Assembly (NCBI GenBank): GCA_003284275.1
Contig: QBVU01000002.1
Span: 1-64,000, forward strand
Origin: Pelagibacteraceae bacterium AG-313-A04
Lineage (GTDB): Bacteria > Pseudomonadota > Alphaproteobacteria > Pelagibacterales > Pelagibacteraceae
Reading direction: 5' to 3'
Length of the DNA stretch: 64,000 nucleotides
The notes beneath the pieces are model-generated. The model did no database searches. It was given only the letters and a program-made list of their open reading frames with translations, and had not been told where the DNA came from. Position numbers and translations under genes: made by a program. This document shows, one piece after another, positions 53,404-62,687 of this stretch. Every line of letters begins with the position of its first letter. The stretch's first letter is position 1.

Positions 53404-54467
53404 TTTGAAAGTGTCCAAACAGAACCCTGGTCATTAATTAAAAAAATTCTTCCTGTATTTTCTTGAATTTCAATATCTCTTATTCTTCCAATTTTTTCTT
53501 TAAAAATTATTTCTTCATTTATAAATTTATTATTTTTAAACCTAATTTTTCTAAGAGATTGATCTCGAAGCGAAGTAATCAAAGCGTCACCGTTCCATTC
53601 TTTAAATTCCATACCTTTATATATAATCATTGAGCTGACAGCTATAGACGGCACCCAATATTTTATTGCTTTAGTAAAACCTTTTTTCCATTTTCGACCA
53701 ATCTTTGTTCCCGTATAATTTGTCCCTCCCCAACCAAGAATTTTCCAACCATAGTTTTCGGCGTACTTGGCTTCACCAAACCAATCACCGCCTTTAGCTC
53801 CGTGGTTAGTTAAATATATTTTGTTATCATATGGAGATACATCCATTCCTTGAGGATTTCTTACTCCGATTTGATAAATTTCTGGCAACCAATCTTCTTT
53901 ACCGTTAAATTTCGGGTTATCTATAGGAATACTGCCGTCTAAATGAATTTTAATTATGCTTCCAGGATGTTTTGATGGATCTTGGGCAATCATACCTTGT
54001 CCCCTCTCTCCGGCAGTTATAAAAAGAAATTTATCCTTAATAACAAGTCTAGATCCAAAATGGTAACCAGAGTTTATTGGTGGCTCAGCTCTAAAAATAT
54101 TTTTAAAATTAAGACTGTTATTATCAAAATTAGCTACGGCAACTGAAGTACTTGATTTGCCGCCTCCTCTATTTTCAGAATAAGAGACGAAAACCATTTC
54201 ATTATAAAAAAGAATTTCAAGCAATCCTCCCTGACCATCTTCCAATATATTTAAATTATGTTTTATTTTTTTAATTTTGTTTTTTTTTAAATCAACTAGT
54301 AAAATTTGACCAGATTTCTCTGTTACTAAAATTTTATTTTCTTCTGTAAAAGTTAAGCTCCAAGGGCTATTTAGTCCTGATATTATTTCTTTTAATGCAA
54401 AATCTTCTGACCTTAAATTAAAGGTTTGAATAAAAATAAGCATAAAAATAAAAAAAATCTTTTTCAT
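53400..54467 (-). CDS. PQQ-dependent sugar dehydrogenase-like beta-propeller, exported
   Basis: The 355-aa protein has a signal peptide (MKKIFFIFMLIFIQTFNLRS) and the soluble glucose dehydrogenase/YliI pattern: LKEIISGLNSPWSLTFTEENKILVTEKSGQI, EDGQGGLLEILFYNEMVFVSYSE, FLFITAGERG, YQIGVRNPQGMDVSPYDNKIYLTNHGAKGGD and ENYGWKILGWG. It would oxidise aldose sugars in the periplasm using PQQ and calcium, but whether this cell makes PQQ cannot be told here. It overlaps lpxI and lpxB by 4 bases each, an unusual guest in the lipid A operon. Confidence 0.85.
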   Translation of the reverse strand: MKKIFFIFMLIFIQTFNLRSEDFALKEIISGLNSPWSLTFTEENKILVTEKSGQILLVDLKKNKIKKIKHNLNILEDGQGGLLEILFYNEMVFVSYSENRGGGKSSTSVAVANFDNNSLNFKNIFRAEPPINSGYHFGSRLVIKDKFLFITAGERGQGMIAQDPSKHPGSIIKIHLDGSIPIDNPKFNGKEDWLPEIYQIGVRNPQGMDVSPYDNKIYLTNHGAKGGDWFGEAKYAENYGWKILGWGGTNYTGTKIGRKWKKGFTKAIKYWVPSIAVSSMIIYKGMEFKEWNGDALITSLRDQSLRKIRFKNNKFINEEIIFKEKIGRIRDIEIQENTGRIFLINDQGSVWTLSK

Positions 54468-55252
54468 TGTACTAAAATAAACATACTATTTTTGTTGGCA
54501 AATTTGATTGCCTCAGATTTATCTAAAAAGATATTATTTTTATGTTTTAAGACTACTCCCTTCAAGCCAGCAGATTTGCATTGTCTTAAGGTTTTCAAGC
54601 CAACTGTAGGTAGGTCTATTCTGTTATCTTGTTTTTTTTTAGGAAATTTGACTAAAACCCCATTATTTATATTTTTTTGTTTTTTAATATTTTTTAATAA
54701 ATATTTAGTTCCTTTTCTTTTTTCTAAAACTACTGAATTATTTCTTCCTACAGCAGCTTGGATATGACTGTAAGGTTTTGATTTATTAAGATATTTAATT
54801 GCATTTTTTATATCTCTTCTATCAATGGCATCAGGTTTATATCTTGAATAATTTCCTCTTTTTAAATTTAATTCTGGCGTAAATAAAGTTGAACTTATTG
54901 TTTTTATACCTTCTTTTTTTAAAATATTTATTATTTCCTTTAAAATTGCTGCGTCTCCGGTTTTCGATTTTTTAATTAATCTTGATATGTAGTAGATGCC
55001 TTTTAAGTCTAATTTAAGTTTTGAAAAATTGGGTTTATTTACTTTACCAGCAAATAATACTTTTTTGCAATTATTTTTTTTTAAAATAGATATTATTTTT
55101 CCAAATTGTCCGATTGATGCTTTATGTGAACTTTTATCTTTTTTAAATAAATTTTTGTTAGTCAAATCGATTATTGTATATTTTTTTTTATTTCTAATTT
55201 TTCTATATATATATTTTGGAAAATCAGTTTCTCCAAAAATTAGACCAATCAT
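54464..55252 (-). CDS. lpxI: UDP-2,3-diacylglucosamine diphosphatase, LpxI type
   Basis: The 262-aa protein is of the LpxI (DUF1009) family: GLIFGETDFPKYIYRKI, VLFAGKVNKPNFSKLKLD, GDAAILKEIINILKKEG, AIDRRDIKNAI, the AAVGRNNSVVLEKRKGTKYLLK segment and a C-terminal VGLKTLRQCKSAGLKGVVL. It cleaves UDP-2,3-diacylglucosamine to lipid X, replacing LpxH as in most alphaproteobacteria. It lies 4 bases after lpxA and overlaps the sugar dehydrogenase gene. Confidence 0.92.
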   Translation of the reverse strand: MIGLIFGETDFPKYIYRKIRNKKKYTIIDLTNKNLFKKDKSSHKASIGQFGKIISILKKNNCKKVLFAGKVNKPNFSKLKLDLKGIYYISRLIKKSKTGDAAILKEIINILKKEGIKTISSTLFTPELNLKRGNYSRYKPDAIDRRDIKNAIKYLNKSKPYSHIQAAVGRNNSVVLEKRKGTKYLLKNIKKQKNINNGVLVKFPKKKQDNRIDLPTVGLKTLRQCKSAGLKGVVLKHKNNIFLDKSEAIKFANKNSMFILVQ

Positions 55253-55256
55253 AATT

Positions 55257-56036
55257 CTATTTTTGTGGGGTGCAGATAGGACGTTTTTTATCTTTTTCTA
55301 TAAAATTTATCACCTCTGAAACTAACTCATTATCTTTATATTCTCCGTTGATTCTGCTGAGGTTTTCATGAAAATTTTCTGAAGCAAATATTTCTTTGTA
55401 AGCTTTATCTAATCCCATTATTTTCTTATTATCATATTTTTTTCTTCTTAGCCCAATTAAATTTATTCCTTGCAAATAATTTCTATTACCAATCGATAAG
55501 CCAAAAGGAATGACGTCTTTTAAAACTCCAGTCATACCCCCAATCATGGCAAGCCTACCTATTCTTGTAAATTGTTGCACAGCTGAATTTCCTCCAATAA
55601 TTACATTATCTTCAATAGTAACATGTCCGCCTAATGGAACATTGTTAGCAATAATTACATTGTCTCCAATTTTACAATCATGAGCAACGTGGGAAGATAT
55701 CATTAATAAACAGTTGTTACCTATAATAGTTTTAGAACCACCACCTTCTGTGCCTGGATTTATTGTAACATATTCTCTGATAAGATTATTTTCACCAATT
55801 GATAAACTATTTTTTTCATTTTTAAATTTAAGATCTTGTGGTTGTGTGCCTATACTTGCAAAAGGGAAAATCTTAGTCCCTTTTCCAATTTTTGTATAAC
55901 CTTCAATATGAACATGAGAAACAAGTTCTACATTATCAGCTAATTCTACGTTTGGACCAACATAACAAAATGGACCAATTACAACTTTTTTTGAAATTTT
56001 AGCTTTTTTGTCTACTACACTTGAATTATGAATCAT
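55257..56036 (-). CDS. lpxA: UDP-N-acetylglucosamine acyltransferase
   Basis: The ATG at 56036 (MIHNSSVVDKKAKISKK) overlaps the fabZ stop in ATGA and gives 259 aa; the track start at 56066 is 10 residues too long. The protein is a left-handed beta-helix of hexapeptide repeats (KKVVIGPFCYVGPNVELADNVELVSHVHIEG) with the catalytic-histidine segment LMISSHVAHDCKIGDNVIIANNVPLGGHV. It adds the first 3-hydroxyacyl chain in lipid A synthesis. Confidence 0.95.
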   Translation of the reverse strand: MIHNSSVVDKKAKISKKVVIGPFCYVGPNVELADNVELVSHVHIEGYTKIGKGTKIFPFASIGTQPQDLKFKNEKNSLSIGENNLIREYVTINPGTEGGGSKTIIGNNCLLMISSHVAHDCKIGDNVIIANNVPLGGHVTIEDNVIIGGNSAVQQFTRIGRLAMIGGMTGVLKDVIPFGLSIGNRNYLQGINLIGLRRKKYDNKKIMGLDKAYKEIFASENFHENLSRINGEYKDNELVSEVINFIEKDKKRPICTPQK

Positions 56037-56488
56037 TTTTTTCTGTCTACTATAGTTGCAGACCATTCGGCATCTGCCATTCTTTTACCTTCGACTTTTG
56101 CTGTTCCTTTATATTTCCAAACTCTACCATGTGATCTAATCGCTTCTATTTCCAAGTGAAGTTCGCAATCTGGTATTACGGGATTTCTAAATCTAGCCTT
56201 GTCTACTCCCATTAGATAAACTAATTTATTTTCATATTCTTTAGGATCAATGCCGTATGCAGTTAATGCAGCGGCAGCTTGACCAAAAGCCTCAACAATT
56301 AGTACACCCGGCATCACTGGTTGATTTGGAAAATGTCCTTGTACGTAAAATCCATTTTTCTTTACGTGCATAATTGCTGTTGCAGATTTTAAGTGGACAA
56401 TTTTGGTTAATTTATCAATCAAAAGCATCGGCTCTCTATGAGGTAATAGTGTCTCAATAGCTTTTTTATCTAACTCTTTTTCGCTCAT
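56033..56488 (-). CDS. fabZ: 3-hydroxyacyl-ACP dehydratase FabZ
   Basis: The 151-aa hot-dog-fold enzyme has LLPHREPMLLIDKLTKI and the active-site helix GHFPNQPVMPGVLIVEAFGQAAAAL, with MGVDKARFRNPVIPDCEL. It dehydrates 3-hydroxyacyl-ACP in fatty-acid synthesis and competes with LpxA/LpxD for the same substrate pool, which explains its conserved place between them. It overlaps lpxD and lpxA by 4 bases each. Confidence 0.96.
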   Translation of the reverse strand: MSEKELDKKAIETLLPHREPMLLIDKLTKIVHLKSATAIMHVKKNGFYVQGHFPNQPVMPGVLIVEAFGQAAAALTAYGIDPKEYENKLVYLMGVDKARFRNPVIPDCELHLEIEAIRSHGRVWKYKGTAKVEGKRMADAEWSATIVDRKK

Positions 56489-57447
56489 ACTTTCTTTTTT
56501 AAAAAATCTTTTAATGGAACAGCAGGATAACCCATTATTATTTGATTATCTTGAATATTTTTAACCACTCCACTGCCTCCGCCTATCTTAACGTTATTCC
56601 CAATATTCAAATGACCAGAAATACCAGCTTGTCCACCTATAGAAACATTATTTCCAATTTGAGAACTTCCAGCAAATCCAACTTGGCCAGCTATCATGCA
56701 ATTTGATCCAATCTTTACATTGTGAGCAATATGGACCTGATTATCAATATAAGTATTATCCCCTATCGTAGTGTCATCAATTGATCCTCTGTCTATTGTA
56801 CAGCCAGAGGCAATTTCAACATTATCTGATATGATGACTTTGCCAATATGTGGAAATTTTATATTTTTCCCTTTTATTGGAATAAATCCAAAGCCTTTTT
56901 GACCAATTTTACAATTATCCTGTATCACAACGTTATTCCCAATTATTGTGTTTTTAATTATTACTCCTGAATTTATTGTACAATCACTACCAATTTGAAC
57001 ATTGCTTTCTAAAATTGTATTAGATCCTACGATTGAATTTTTACCAATTTTTACATTTTTGCCAATTAAAACATTATTACCAAATTTAACCTTACTAAAA
57101 TTATCCTTTTTCACAATTTTTAAATTTAAGTCTGGATAATCAATATCTGCATTCGGATAAATAATCTTAAGTGATTTAGCCAATTCTAATAATACGTTAC
57201 TGACTATTATTGCTTCAGTATTTTTTGGCAAATAAACACTTAATTTTTCTGTAGTAATACAAGCTCCAGCTTGTGTTTTAGCGGCTTCAGATTTGTATTT
57301 AACTGTGTCTAAAAATGTAAGATCGTTCTTTTTTGACTTCAATAAAGGTTTTACGTCATTAATAATAAAATTTTTTTTAAATTTATAATTCTTAAAAATA
57401 CTATTTAAAGTAACTTTTTCTTTTTCAAAAAATATATTTAATGACAT
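56485..57447 (-). CDS. lpxD: UDP-3-O-acyl-glucosamine N-acyltransferase
   Basis: The 320-aa protein has a small N-terminal uridine-binding domain (residues 1 to about 100) and a long hexapeptide-repeat left-handed helix (FGNNVLIGKNVKIGKNSIVGSNTIL, NTYIDNQVHIAHNVKIGSNCMIAGQVGFAGSSQIG) with the catalytic histidine in VHIAHNV. The C-terminal helix ends MGYPAVPLKDFLKKK. It attaches the second acyl chain during lipid A synthesis. It lies 6 bases after skp and overlaps fabZ. Confidence 0.95.
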   Translation of the reverse strand: MSLNIFFEKEKVTLNSIFKNYKFKKNFIINDVKPLLKSKKNDLTFLDTVKYKSEAAKTQAGACITTEKLSVYLPKNTEAIIVSNVLLELAKSLKIIYPNADIDYPDLNLKIVKKDNFSKVKFGNNVLIGKNVKIGKNSIVGSNTILESNVQIGSDCTINSGVIIKNTIIGNNVVIQDNCKIGQKGFGFIPIKGKNIKFPHIGKVIISDNVEIASGCTIDRGSIDDTTIGDNTYIDNQVHIAHNVKIGSNCMIAGQVGFAGSSQIGNNVSIGGQAGISGHLNIGNNVKIGGGSGVVKNIQDNQIIMGYPAVPLKDFLKKKV

Positions 57448-57453
57448 TCAAAT

Positions 57454-57975
57454 TTAATTGAATTTAATTGATTTCAACTTTTTGTTTAACAAAGTTATTA
57501 TATCCTTCGTAATATCAAGATTATCATCTGCTAATAAGAGGTTTTTTTTATCAATTACCATTCTAATTTTTTTCTCTAACATATAATCTTTAATAATTGG
57601 ATTTAAGTTTTTTAATAGCTCTTTCCTTGCATTACTTCTTTGCTTGGCAACATCATTTAAAAGATTATTTCTCTCTTTTTGTAAATTAGAAACCTTATTT
57701 CTTAACTCATTTACTTTTTTTTTATACTCCTCAGCTGAAATAATTTTTTTTTGAGCTACTATCTTTTTTTCTTCCTCTTGAAGATTTTTTTCCTTTACTT
57801 TAAGTTTTTTTATACCATTATCTAATTTGCTTTTTAATGTTTGCTGTGCTTTTTTTCCAGCATCACTTTGATTTAATATATATTTAAAATCTAAATAGTG
57901 TGGTACTTCTGCATAAAGTAAAGATTGAAAATTTAGCACAAAAATTAATATTGCTAATTTTATTATATTTTTCAT
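57454..57975 (-). CDS. skp: Periplasmic chaperone Skp/OmpH family
   Basis: ATG 57975 (MKNIIKLAILIFVLNFQSLLYAE) starts a signal peptide one base after the bamA stop, so the track start at 58056, inside bamA, is rejected. The mature 150 residues are a charged coiled coil (QQTLKSKLDNGIKKLKVKEKNLQEEEKKIV), the tentacle arms of Skp, ending in a short beta segment (RMVIDKKNLLLADDNLDIT). It keeps outer-membrane proteins soluble before BamA inserts them. Its order bamA-skp-lpxD is conserved in proteobacteria. Confidence 0.9.
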   Translation of the reverse strand: MKNIIKLAILIFVLNFQSLLYAEVPHYLDFKYILNQSDAGKKAQQTLKSKLDNGIKKLKVKEKNLQEEEKKIVAQKKIISAEEYKKKVNELRNKVSNLQKERNNLLNDVAKQRSNARKELLKNLNPIIKDYMLEKKIRMVIDKKNLLLADDNLDITKDIITLLNKKLKSIKFN

Positions 57976-57976
57976 A

Positions 57977-60208
57977 TTAAAAAGTTGTTCCAAGGTTAAA
58001 GTTGAAGCTTTCCGTTTTATCCGAACTTGTTTTTTGCAATACTGTAGAGAAGACAAAAGACATTGGCCCGATTGGTGAGTTCCAATTAGCCGCCACTCCT
58101 GTAGAAGACCTTACTTTATTACTATTATCTAAAGAACTATCATAATCAACGCCCCAAACATTTCCAAAATCTAAAAACAAACTTAAATCAGTGTTTGAAT
58201 CCTCTGGTAAAAAGTTTGGTAGATTTGCCTCCAAATTCAATGCTGCTGCATAGTTACCCCCGATATGATCGCTTCCATCAACAGGACCAACCTTGCCTCT
58301 TTCGAACCCACGAAGTCTGTTAGAACTTAATGATTTTCTTTTACTAAGTCTTACATCATCATCTATACCATTTACGCTTGACAGAAAAAGTTTTGTTGCC
58401 GTAACAACATCCTCTGAAAAAGAAAAATATTTACTAGCAGATAAGGTGTTTCCTATAAAAGCTTTATCTGCATATAAGGGTAAAGTTTGATTAAATGATA
58501 TAATTGAGCCATCAGTTGGCATAAACTTTCTATCACGCTTATCGAAAGAAAGTCCATAGTTAGCAGAAATTTCTGAAAACTCTCCACTTTGTTTTTTTAA
58601 AGAATCTGAAGCGGAGTCTAAGGTTTGTAAATCATCATAAGAAGTTGCTAAACCTAAACTTAAATTTATATCTTTATATTGTTCGAAGCTTGTTAGAACT
58701 TCAGCTGTAATAATCGAATTTTCATAACCTCTAGTAGGCACATCATTTTTCTCACTTCGAAGCGAGTAATAAATAGAATTACCAAGAAAATCATAGTTAG
58801 GATTTAGATAACTAAATGTACCAGATAAGGACTCTTTATCTACTTCCAAATCAAAACCCAACTGTTTACCTTCACCAAGGTAATTATTTTCTTTAATTCC
58901 AATAGCGAAACTTCCTCCATTAGTGCCAATGCCTGCACCAGCAGATATCTCACCTGTTGGTTTTTCCTCAATATTTATCTTAATATTTTTTAAATTATCT
59001 TTACTTCCTTCTTCGACTTCGTAATTAACATCTTTAAAAATATTTCTAGCTTTCAATTCAGATACAGATTTATCTAATCCTATTTTTGTGAAGGGATCGC
59101 CCTCATCTATAATTAACTCACCTCTTATTACACTCTCATCAGTGACATTATTTCCTAAAATATCAATTCTCTCGACTAAATTTTTTTCTCCTTCAAAAAT
59201 ATTAAAAACTATAGAAATTGTATTTTTACCTAAATTTTCTTGAACATTATGTTCAACAAATTGTAAATTATTATCCTCTATTAAATTATCAATATTATCC
59301 AAAAGTTTTTTTATCTTAAAAGGGGAATGATATGTTCCGATATATTCTTTGTAAAAATCTTCTAAAGGAAAGAAAATATCTTTATCAAAAACTGAGTCTA
59401 CATTAGTCGATATTTGATTTATTACAAACCTTTCTCCTTCATTAATTGAATAAGTAATTTCGGCGTCCCCCGCTTCATTTATTTTTGCTGTTTTAGAGTT
59501 TATCTCTACGTTATAAAATCCATTTGACCTGTAATAATTTCTTAACAACCTTTCATCTAATTGAATCAAATTTTCACTTAAACTTGTATTCTTAGAAATA
59601 ACTTTCCAAAATTTATCTTCCTCGGAAGCAATAATTTCTCTTAATCTATTTGATCTTACTGATTTATTCCCTAAAAAATTAATTTTTTTAATTTTTGTCT
59701 TATTGCCTCTTTCAATTTCTATTATTAAATCAAAATTGTCACTATCAATTTCTTTTACTCTAGCATTAACTTTTGCAAAATTATAACCCAAATATGAATA
59801 AACGTTTTTAATATTTTCAACATCTTTAGCTAGATAAGATTTTATAAAAGATCTTTTTTCCTTTAGTTGCATCGACTTTTTAATTTCATCTTTAAATTTA
59901 TTACTTTTCTCACCAATAAGTATTAATTGATTTAAAACTGGATGCTCTTTTAGATTTATTATTAAATTATCTTTATTTAATGTAATTTGAACATCTTCAA
60001 AAAAATTCGTAGAGTATAAATTTCTAATAACCTTGTTAATGTCTGCTTCTGAGTAATCTTTTTTTAGTTTTATATCGCCATACAAAATAATTGTTTCATC
60101 AGAAATTCTTTTATTGCCATTAATAATAGTATTGTTTACGATTTCGGCTTTAACAAAAGAAAATTGCAGCGATAAAGTTATTAATATTGTCGTAAAAAAT
60201 TTTTTCAT
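57977..60208 (-). CDS. bamA: Outer membrane protein assembly factor BamA
   Basis: ATG 60208 overlaps the dxr stop in ATGA (the track start at 60211 is a TTG), giving 743 aa with signal peptide MKKFFTTILITLSLQFSFVKAE. Five POTRA-like repeats follow (VNNTIINGNKRISDETII, KIKKINFLGNKSVRSNRLREII, VERIDILGNNVTDESVIRGEL), then a C-terminal beta-barrel with the VRGF-type loop as RLRGFERGKVGP and a final phenylalanine (FNFNLGTTF). It folds beta-barrel proteins into the outer membrane, including the barrel encoded at 24 kb. RseP, often encoded just upstream, is absent. Confidence 0.95.
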   Translation of the reverse strand: MKKFFTTILITLSLQFSFVKAEIVNNTIINGNKRISDETIILYGDIKLKKDYSEADINKVIRNLYSTNFFEDVQITLNKDNLIINLKEHPVLNQLILIGEKSNKFKDEIKKSMQLKEKRSFIKSYLAKDVENIKNVYSYLGYNFAKVNARVKEIDSDNFDLIIEIERGNKTKIKKINFLGNKSVRSNRLREIIASEEDKFWKVISKNTSLSENLIQLDERLLRNYYRSNGFYNVEINSKTAKINEAGDAEITYSINEGERFVINQISTNVDSVFDKDIFFPLEDFYKEYIGTYHSPFKIKKLLDNIDNLIEDNNLQFVEHNVQENLGKNTISIVFNIFEGEKNLVERIDILGNNVTDESVIRGELIIDEGDPFTKIGLDKSVSELKARNIFKDVNYEVEEGSKDNLKNIKINIEEKPTGEISAGAGIGTNGGSFAIGIKENNYLGEGKQLGFDLEVDKESLSGTFSYLNPNYDFLGNSIYYSLRSEKNDVPTRGYENSIITAEVLTSFEQYKDINLSLGLATSYDDLQTLDSASDSLKKQSGEFSEISANYGLSFDKRDRKFMPTDGSIISFNQTLPLYADKAFIGNTLSASKYFSFSEDVVTATKLFLSSVNGIDDDVRLSKRKSLSSNRLRGFERGKVGPVDGSDHIGGNYAAALNLEANLPNFLPEDSNTDLSLFLDFGNVWGVDYDSSLDNSNKVRSSTGVAANWNSPIGPMSFVFSTVLQKTSSDKTESFNFNLGTTF

Positions 60209-61371
60209 CAATTATTTATTTTTTCTAAAGTAGTTTTTTTTGCCCAGTCATTAATAGCGTATATTTGATTTATGTTTTTAGGTTTTCTTATAGCATAATT
60301 TCTATAATTTTTATCTTTAAGGACGACCATTATGTATTTAAAAATGTCATAAAAAGCAATCTTTTTAGCCAAAAATTGATCGACCAAAACTTCATTAGAT
60401 GCATTAATGATAATCGGCGAAGAAGGTCCTGAATTTATCAATTTTTTCAGTTTAATAGTTGGAAATATATTGTGATTAACGACGTCAAAAGTTAAATTTT
60501 TTTTAAATTTTCTTTTTAACTTAGATTTATAAAAATTCTCTATATTAAAATCATTATCAAAAATTGCATTAGCTATTGGAATAATCATAGAATTTTCATG
60601 ATAGATGAATTTATATAAGCCATTATTAAATTGAATAATCGCATGAACAAAGGAGTCAGGATGAATTAAAATATCAAGTTTATTGTAAGGAATTTTAAAA
60701 AGTTTGTGAGCTTCTACTAATTCTAAAATTTTATTCATTAGAGTAGCTGAGTCAATTGAGATTTTTTTTCCCATATTCCATTTCGGATGTTTAAGAGCCT
60801 CTTTAGGGCTAATACTTTTAATTTTTTTTCTGCTTGATTTTAAAAAAGGACCTCCAGATGCTGTCAAATATATTCTTTTAATTTCAGCAATTTGATGATT
60901 TTGAATTAATTTAAATATTGAAAAGTGTTCTGAATCAATTGGAATAATTTTTGTTTTATTTTCTTGTGCTAATTTTTCTATAAGGTCCCAACCACAGATA
61001 ATAGACTCTTTGTTTGCAATTAGTAGTTTTCTGCTTTTCTTTAAAAGTAAAAGAGTTGGGTTTAGTCCTGATATTCCTGGTATAGCTGAAATTGAAATAT
61101 CAATTTTTTTTTTAAATTTTATATCGAGAATATTATTTATTATTTTAGTTTTTTTATTTTTGAATTTTTTTTTAATTTTATTGAAAATAGTATCGTCAGA
61201 GATAAAAAAATATTTCGGTTTAAACCTCAGAATTTGCCTATTAATTTCATTAAAATTTTTATTTGCGGAAAGAAAATAAATCTCAAATTTATTTTTTTTT
61301 TTATTTATAATTTCTAATGTTTGAACACCTATTGAACCTGTTGAACCTAATATAGATATAGTTTTTTTCAT
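60208..61371 (-). CDS. dxr: 1-deoxy-D-xylulose 5-phosphate reductoisomerase
   Basis: The 387-aa enzyme has the NADPH-binding ISILGSTGSIGVQTLEII, ANKESIICGW, IPIDSEHFSIF, LTASGGPFLKSS, HPKWNMGKKISIDSATLMNK and a C-terminal helical domain. It makes MEP, the substrate of IspD encoded at 21.8 kb. It follows cdsA directly with no gap and overlaps bamA by one base. Confidence 0.96.
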   Translation of the reverse strand: MKKTISILGSTGSIGVQTLEIINKKKNKFEIYFLSANKNFNEINRQILRFKPKYFFISDDTIFNKIKKKFKNKKTKIINNILDIKFKKKIDISISAIPGISGLNPTLLLLKKSRKLLIANKESIICGWDLIEKLAQENKTKIIPIDSEHFSIFKLIQNHQIAEIKRIYLTASGGPFLKSSRKKIKSISPKEALKHPKWNMGKKISIDSATLMNKILELVEAHKLFKIPYNKLDILIHPDSFVHAIIQFNNGLYKFIYHENSMIIPIANAIFDNDFNIENFYKSKLKRKFKKNLTFDVVNHNIFPTIKLKKLINSGPSSPIIINASNEVLVDQFLAKKIAFYDIFKYIMVVLKDKNYRNYAIRKPKNINQIYAINDWAKKTTLEKINN

Positions 61372-62022
61372 TTAATTCAATATTACAAATATGACAAATC
61401 CTAAAGGGATTCCCAAAAGTATTCCATCTACTCTATCAAGAATACCCCCGTGACCGGGTAATATGTTTCCTGTGTCATTTAGTTTTGCTTTTCTTTTCAA
61501 GAATGAGAAAAGCAAATCTCCAACTTGACAGAAAATTGAAGTTAAAGTTGCAAATATTATTAGTTTTAAATTTATAGATATTTGAAAATATACGGATAAA
61601 AAGAAAACTACTATAACAGACAAAATTATAGAACCAAAAGATCCTGAGTAAGTTTTGTTTGGACTAATTTTTGTAAGTTTTGGACCTTTAAATATTTTTC
61701 CAAATATAAAACCGCCAATGTCCGACGCAACACAAGCAAATAATAAAATAATTAAGATTATCTTTAAACCCGAAATATTTGAAAAAAAAAGGAAATAAAT
61801 ACAAAAAAGGAATATGTAAATTGAAAAAAAAATATTTATAAAATAATTTACAAATAAATTTAATTTTAATTTTTTTATAATGTTTGCAAACTCTATAATA
61901 GCTAGCACGCCGCAAACTAAGAGACAATAAATCATAATAAAATTAAAATTAAAAATTAAAAAGATTAATAAAAATAAAATTAAAGTTGTAAAAAGTCTTT
62001 TATATAGGTTTGTCAAAATCAT
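61372..62022 (-). CDS. cdsA: Phosphatidate cytidylyltransferase
   Basis: The 216-aa polytopic protein has the C-terminal CdsA signature SFLKRKAKLNDTGNILPGHGGILDRVDGIL, preceded by DIGGFIFGKIFKGPKLTKISPNKTYSGSFGS. It activates phosphatidic acid to CDP-diacylglycerol for phospholipid synthesis, upstream of the PgpA step encoded at 22.9 kb. It is on the short side for the family, with fewer N-terminal helices. It overlaps the uppS stop by 4 bases. Confidence 0.93.
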   Translation of the reverse strand: MILTNLYKRLFTTLILFLLIFLIFNFNFIMIYCLLVCGVLAIIEFANIIKKLKLNLFVNYFINIFFSIYIFLFCIYFLFFSNISGLKIILIILLFACVASDIGGFIFGKIFKGPKLTKISPNKTYSGSFGSIILSVIVVFFLSVYFQISINLKLIIFATLTSIFCQVGDLLFSFLKRKAKLNDTGNILPGHGGILDRVDGILLGIPLGFVIFVILN

Positions 62023-62687
62023 ATGTTTCCGAAATTCCTTTGAATTTTGTTATATCTTCTAATAATTTTTCGTAAATCTCTAGAGTTGAAATCAGGCCAC
62101 AATTTTTTTAGAAAAAAAAGCTCTGTATAAGCTAATTGCCAAAGTAAGAAGTTACTTAATCTTTGATACCCACCAGTTCTAATTAAGATATCTGGATTAG
62201 GTATACTTTTAGTATATAAATTTTTTTCTATTTTTTTTATTGTTAGATTCCCTCTTGTTTTTTTTAAAGCGTTTAGAATTTCTATTTTTGAACCATAGTT
62301 TAATGCTAAATTAATTATAATTTTTTTATTTTTATTTGTAAGATCTTTAGTTTTTCTCAGTATTAGTTTTAATTCTTTGGAAAACTTCTTTACGTCGCCT
62401 AGAATATTAATTTTAATATCTTGTTTTACAATATTATTTAATTCATTAAAAAAATATTCCTTTAAAAGCTTAAATAAAAATGTTTTTTCCTTTTTTGGTC
62501 TTTTCCAATTCTCAGATGAAAAAACATAAAAAGTTAATACGGGTATGTTAAGTTTCAATGATTCTTTGACAATTTTTTTAACTGTTTCTACCCCTTTTAG
62601 ATGGCCAAAATTCCTACCTTTACCTTTTTTTTTACCCCACCTCCCATTGCCATCCATAATAAATGCAATATGGTTTAGGTTGTTCAT
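62019..62687 (-). CDS. uppS: Undecaprenyl diphosphate synthase
   Basis: The 222-aa cis-prenyltransferase has HIAFIMDGNGRWGKKKGKGRNFGHLKGVE (catalytic Asp), FYVFSSENWKRPKKE, INLALNYGSKIEI and PDILIRTGGYQRLSNFLLWQLAYTELFFLKKLWPDF. It builds the lipid carrier for peptidoglycan and LPS sugars. It overlaps frr and cdsA by 4 bases each. Confidence 0.95.
   Translation of the reverse strand: MNNLNHIAFIMDGNGRWGKKKGKGRNFGHLKGVETVKKIVKESLKLNIPVLTFYVFSSENWKRPKKEKTFLFKLLKEYFFNELNNIVKQDIKINILGDVKKFSKELKLILRKTKDLTNKNKKIIINLALNYGSKIEILNALKKTRGNLTIKKIEKNLYTKSIPNPDILIRTGGYQRLSNFLLWQLAYTELFFLKKLWPDFNSRDLRKIIRRYNKIQRNFGNI

Noticed and set aside
57976-58056. Extended N-terminus of skp in the ORF track
   Set aside because: The extra 27 residues overlap bamA and precede an obvious signal peptide; ATG 57975 is the natural start.
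61688-61927. 79-aa minus-strand ORF in another frame of cdsA
   Set aside because: Fully contained in cdsA, whose frame has the family signature.
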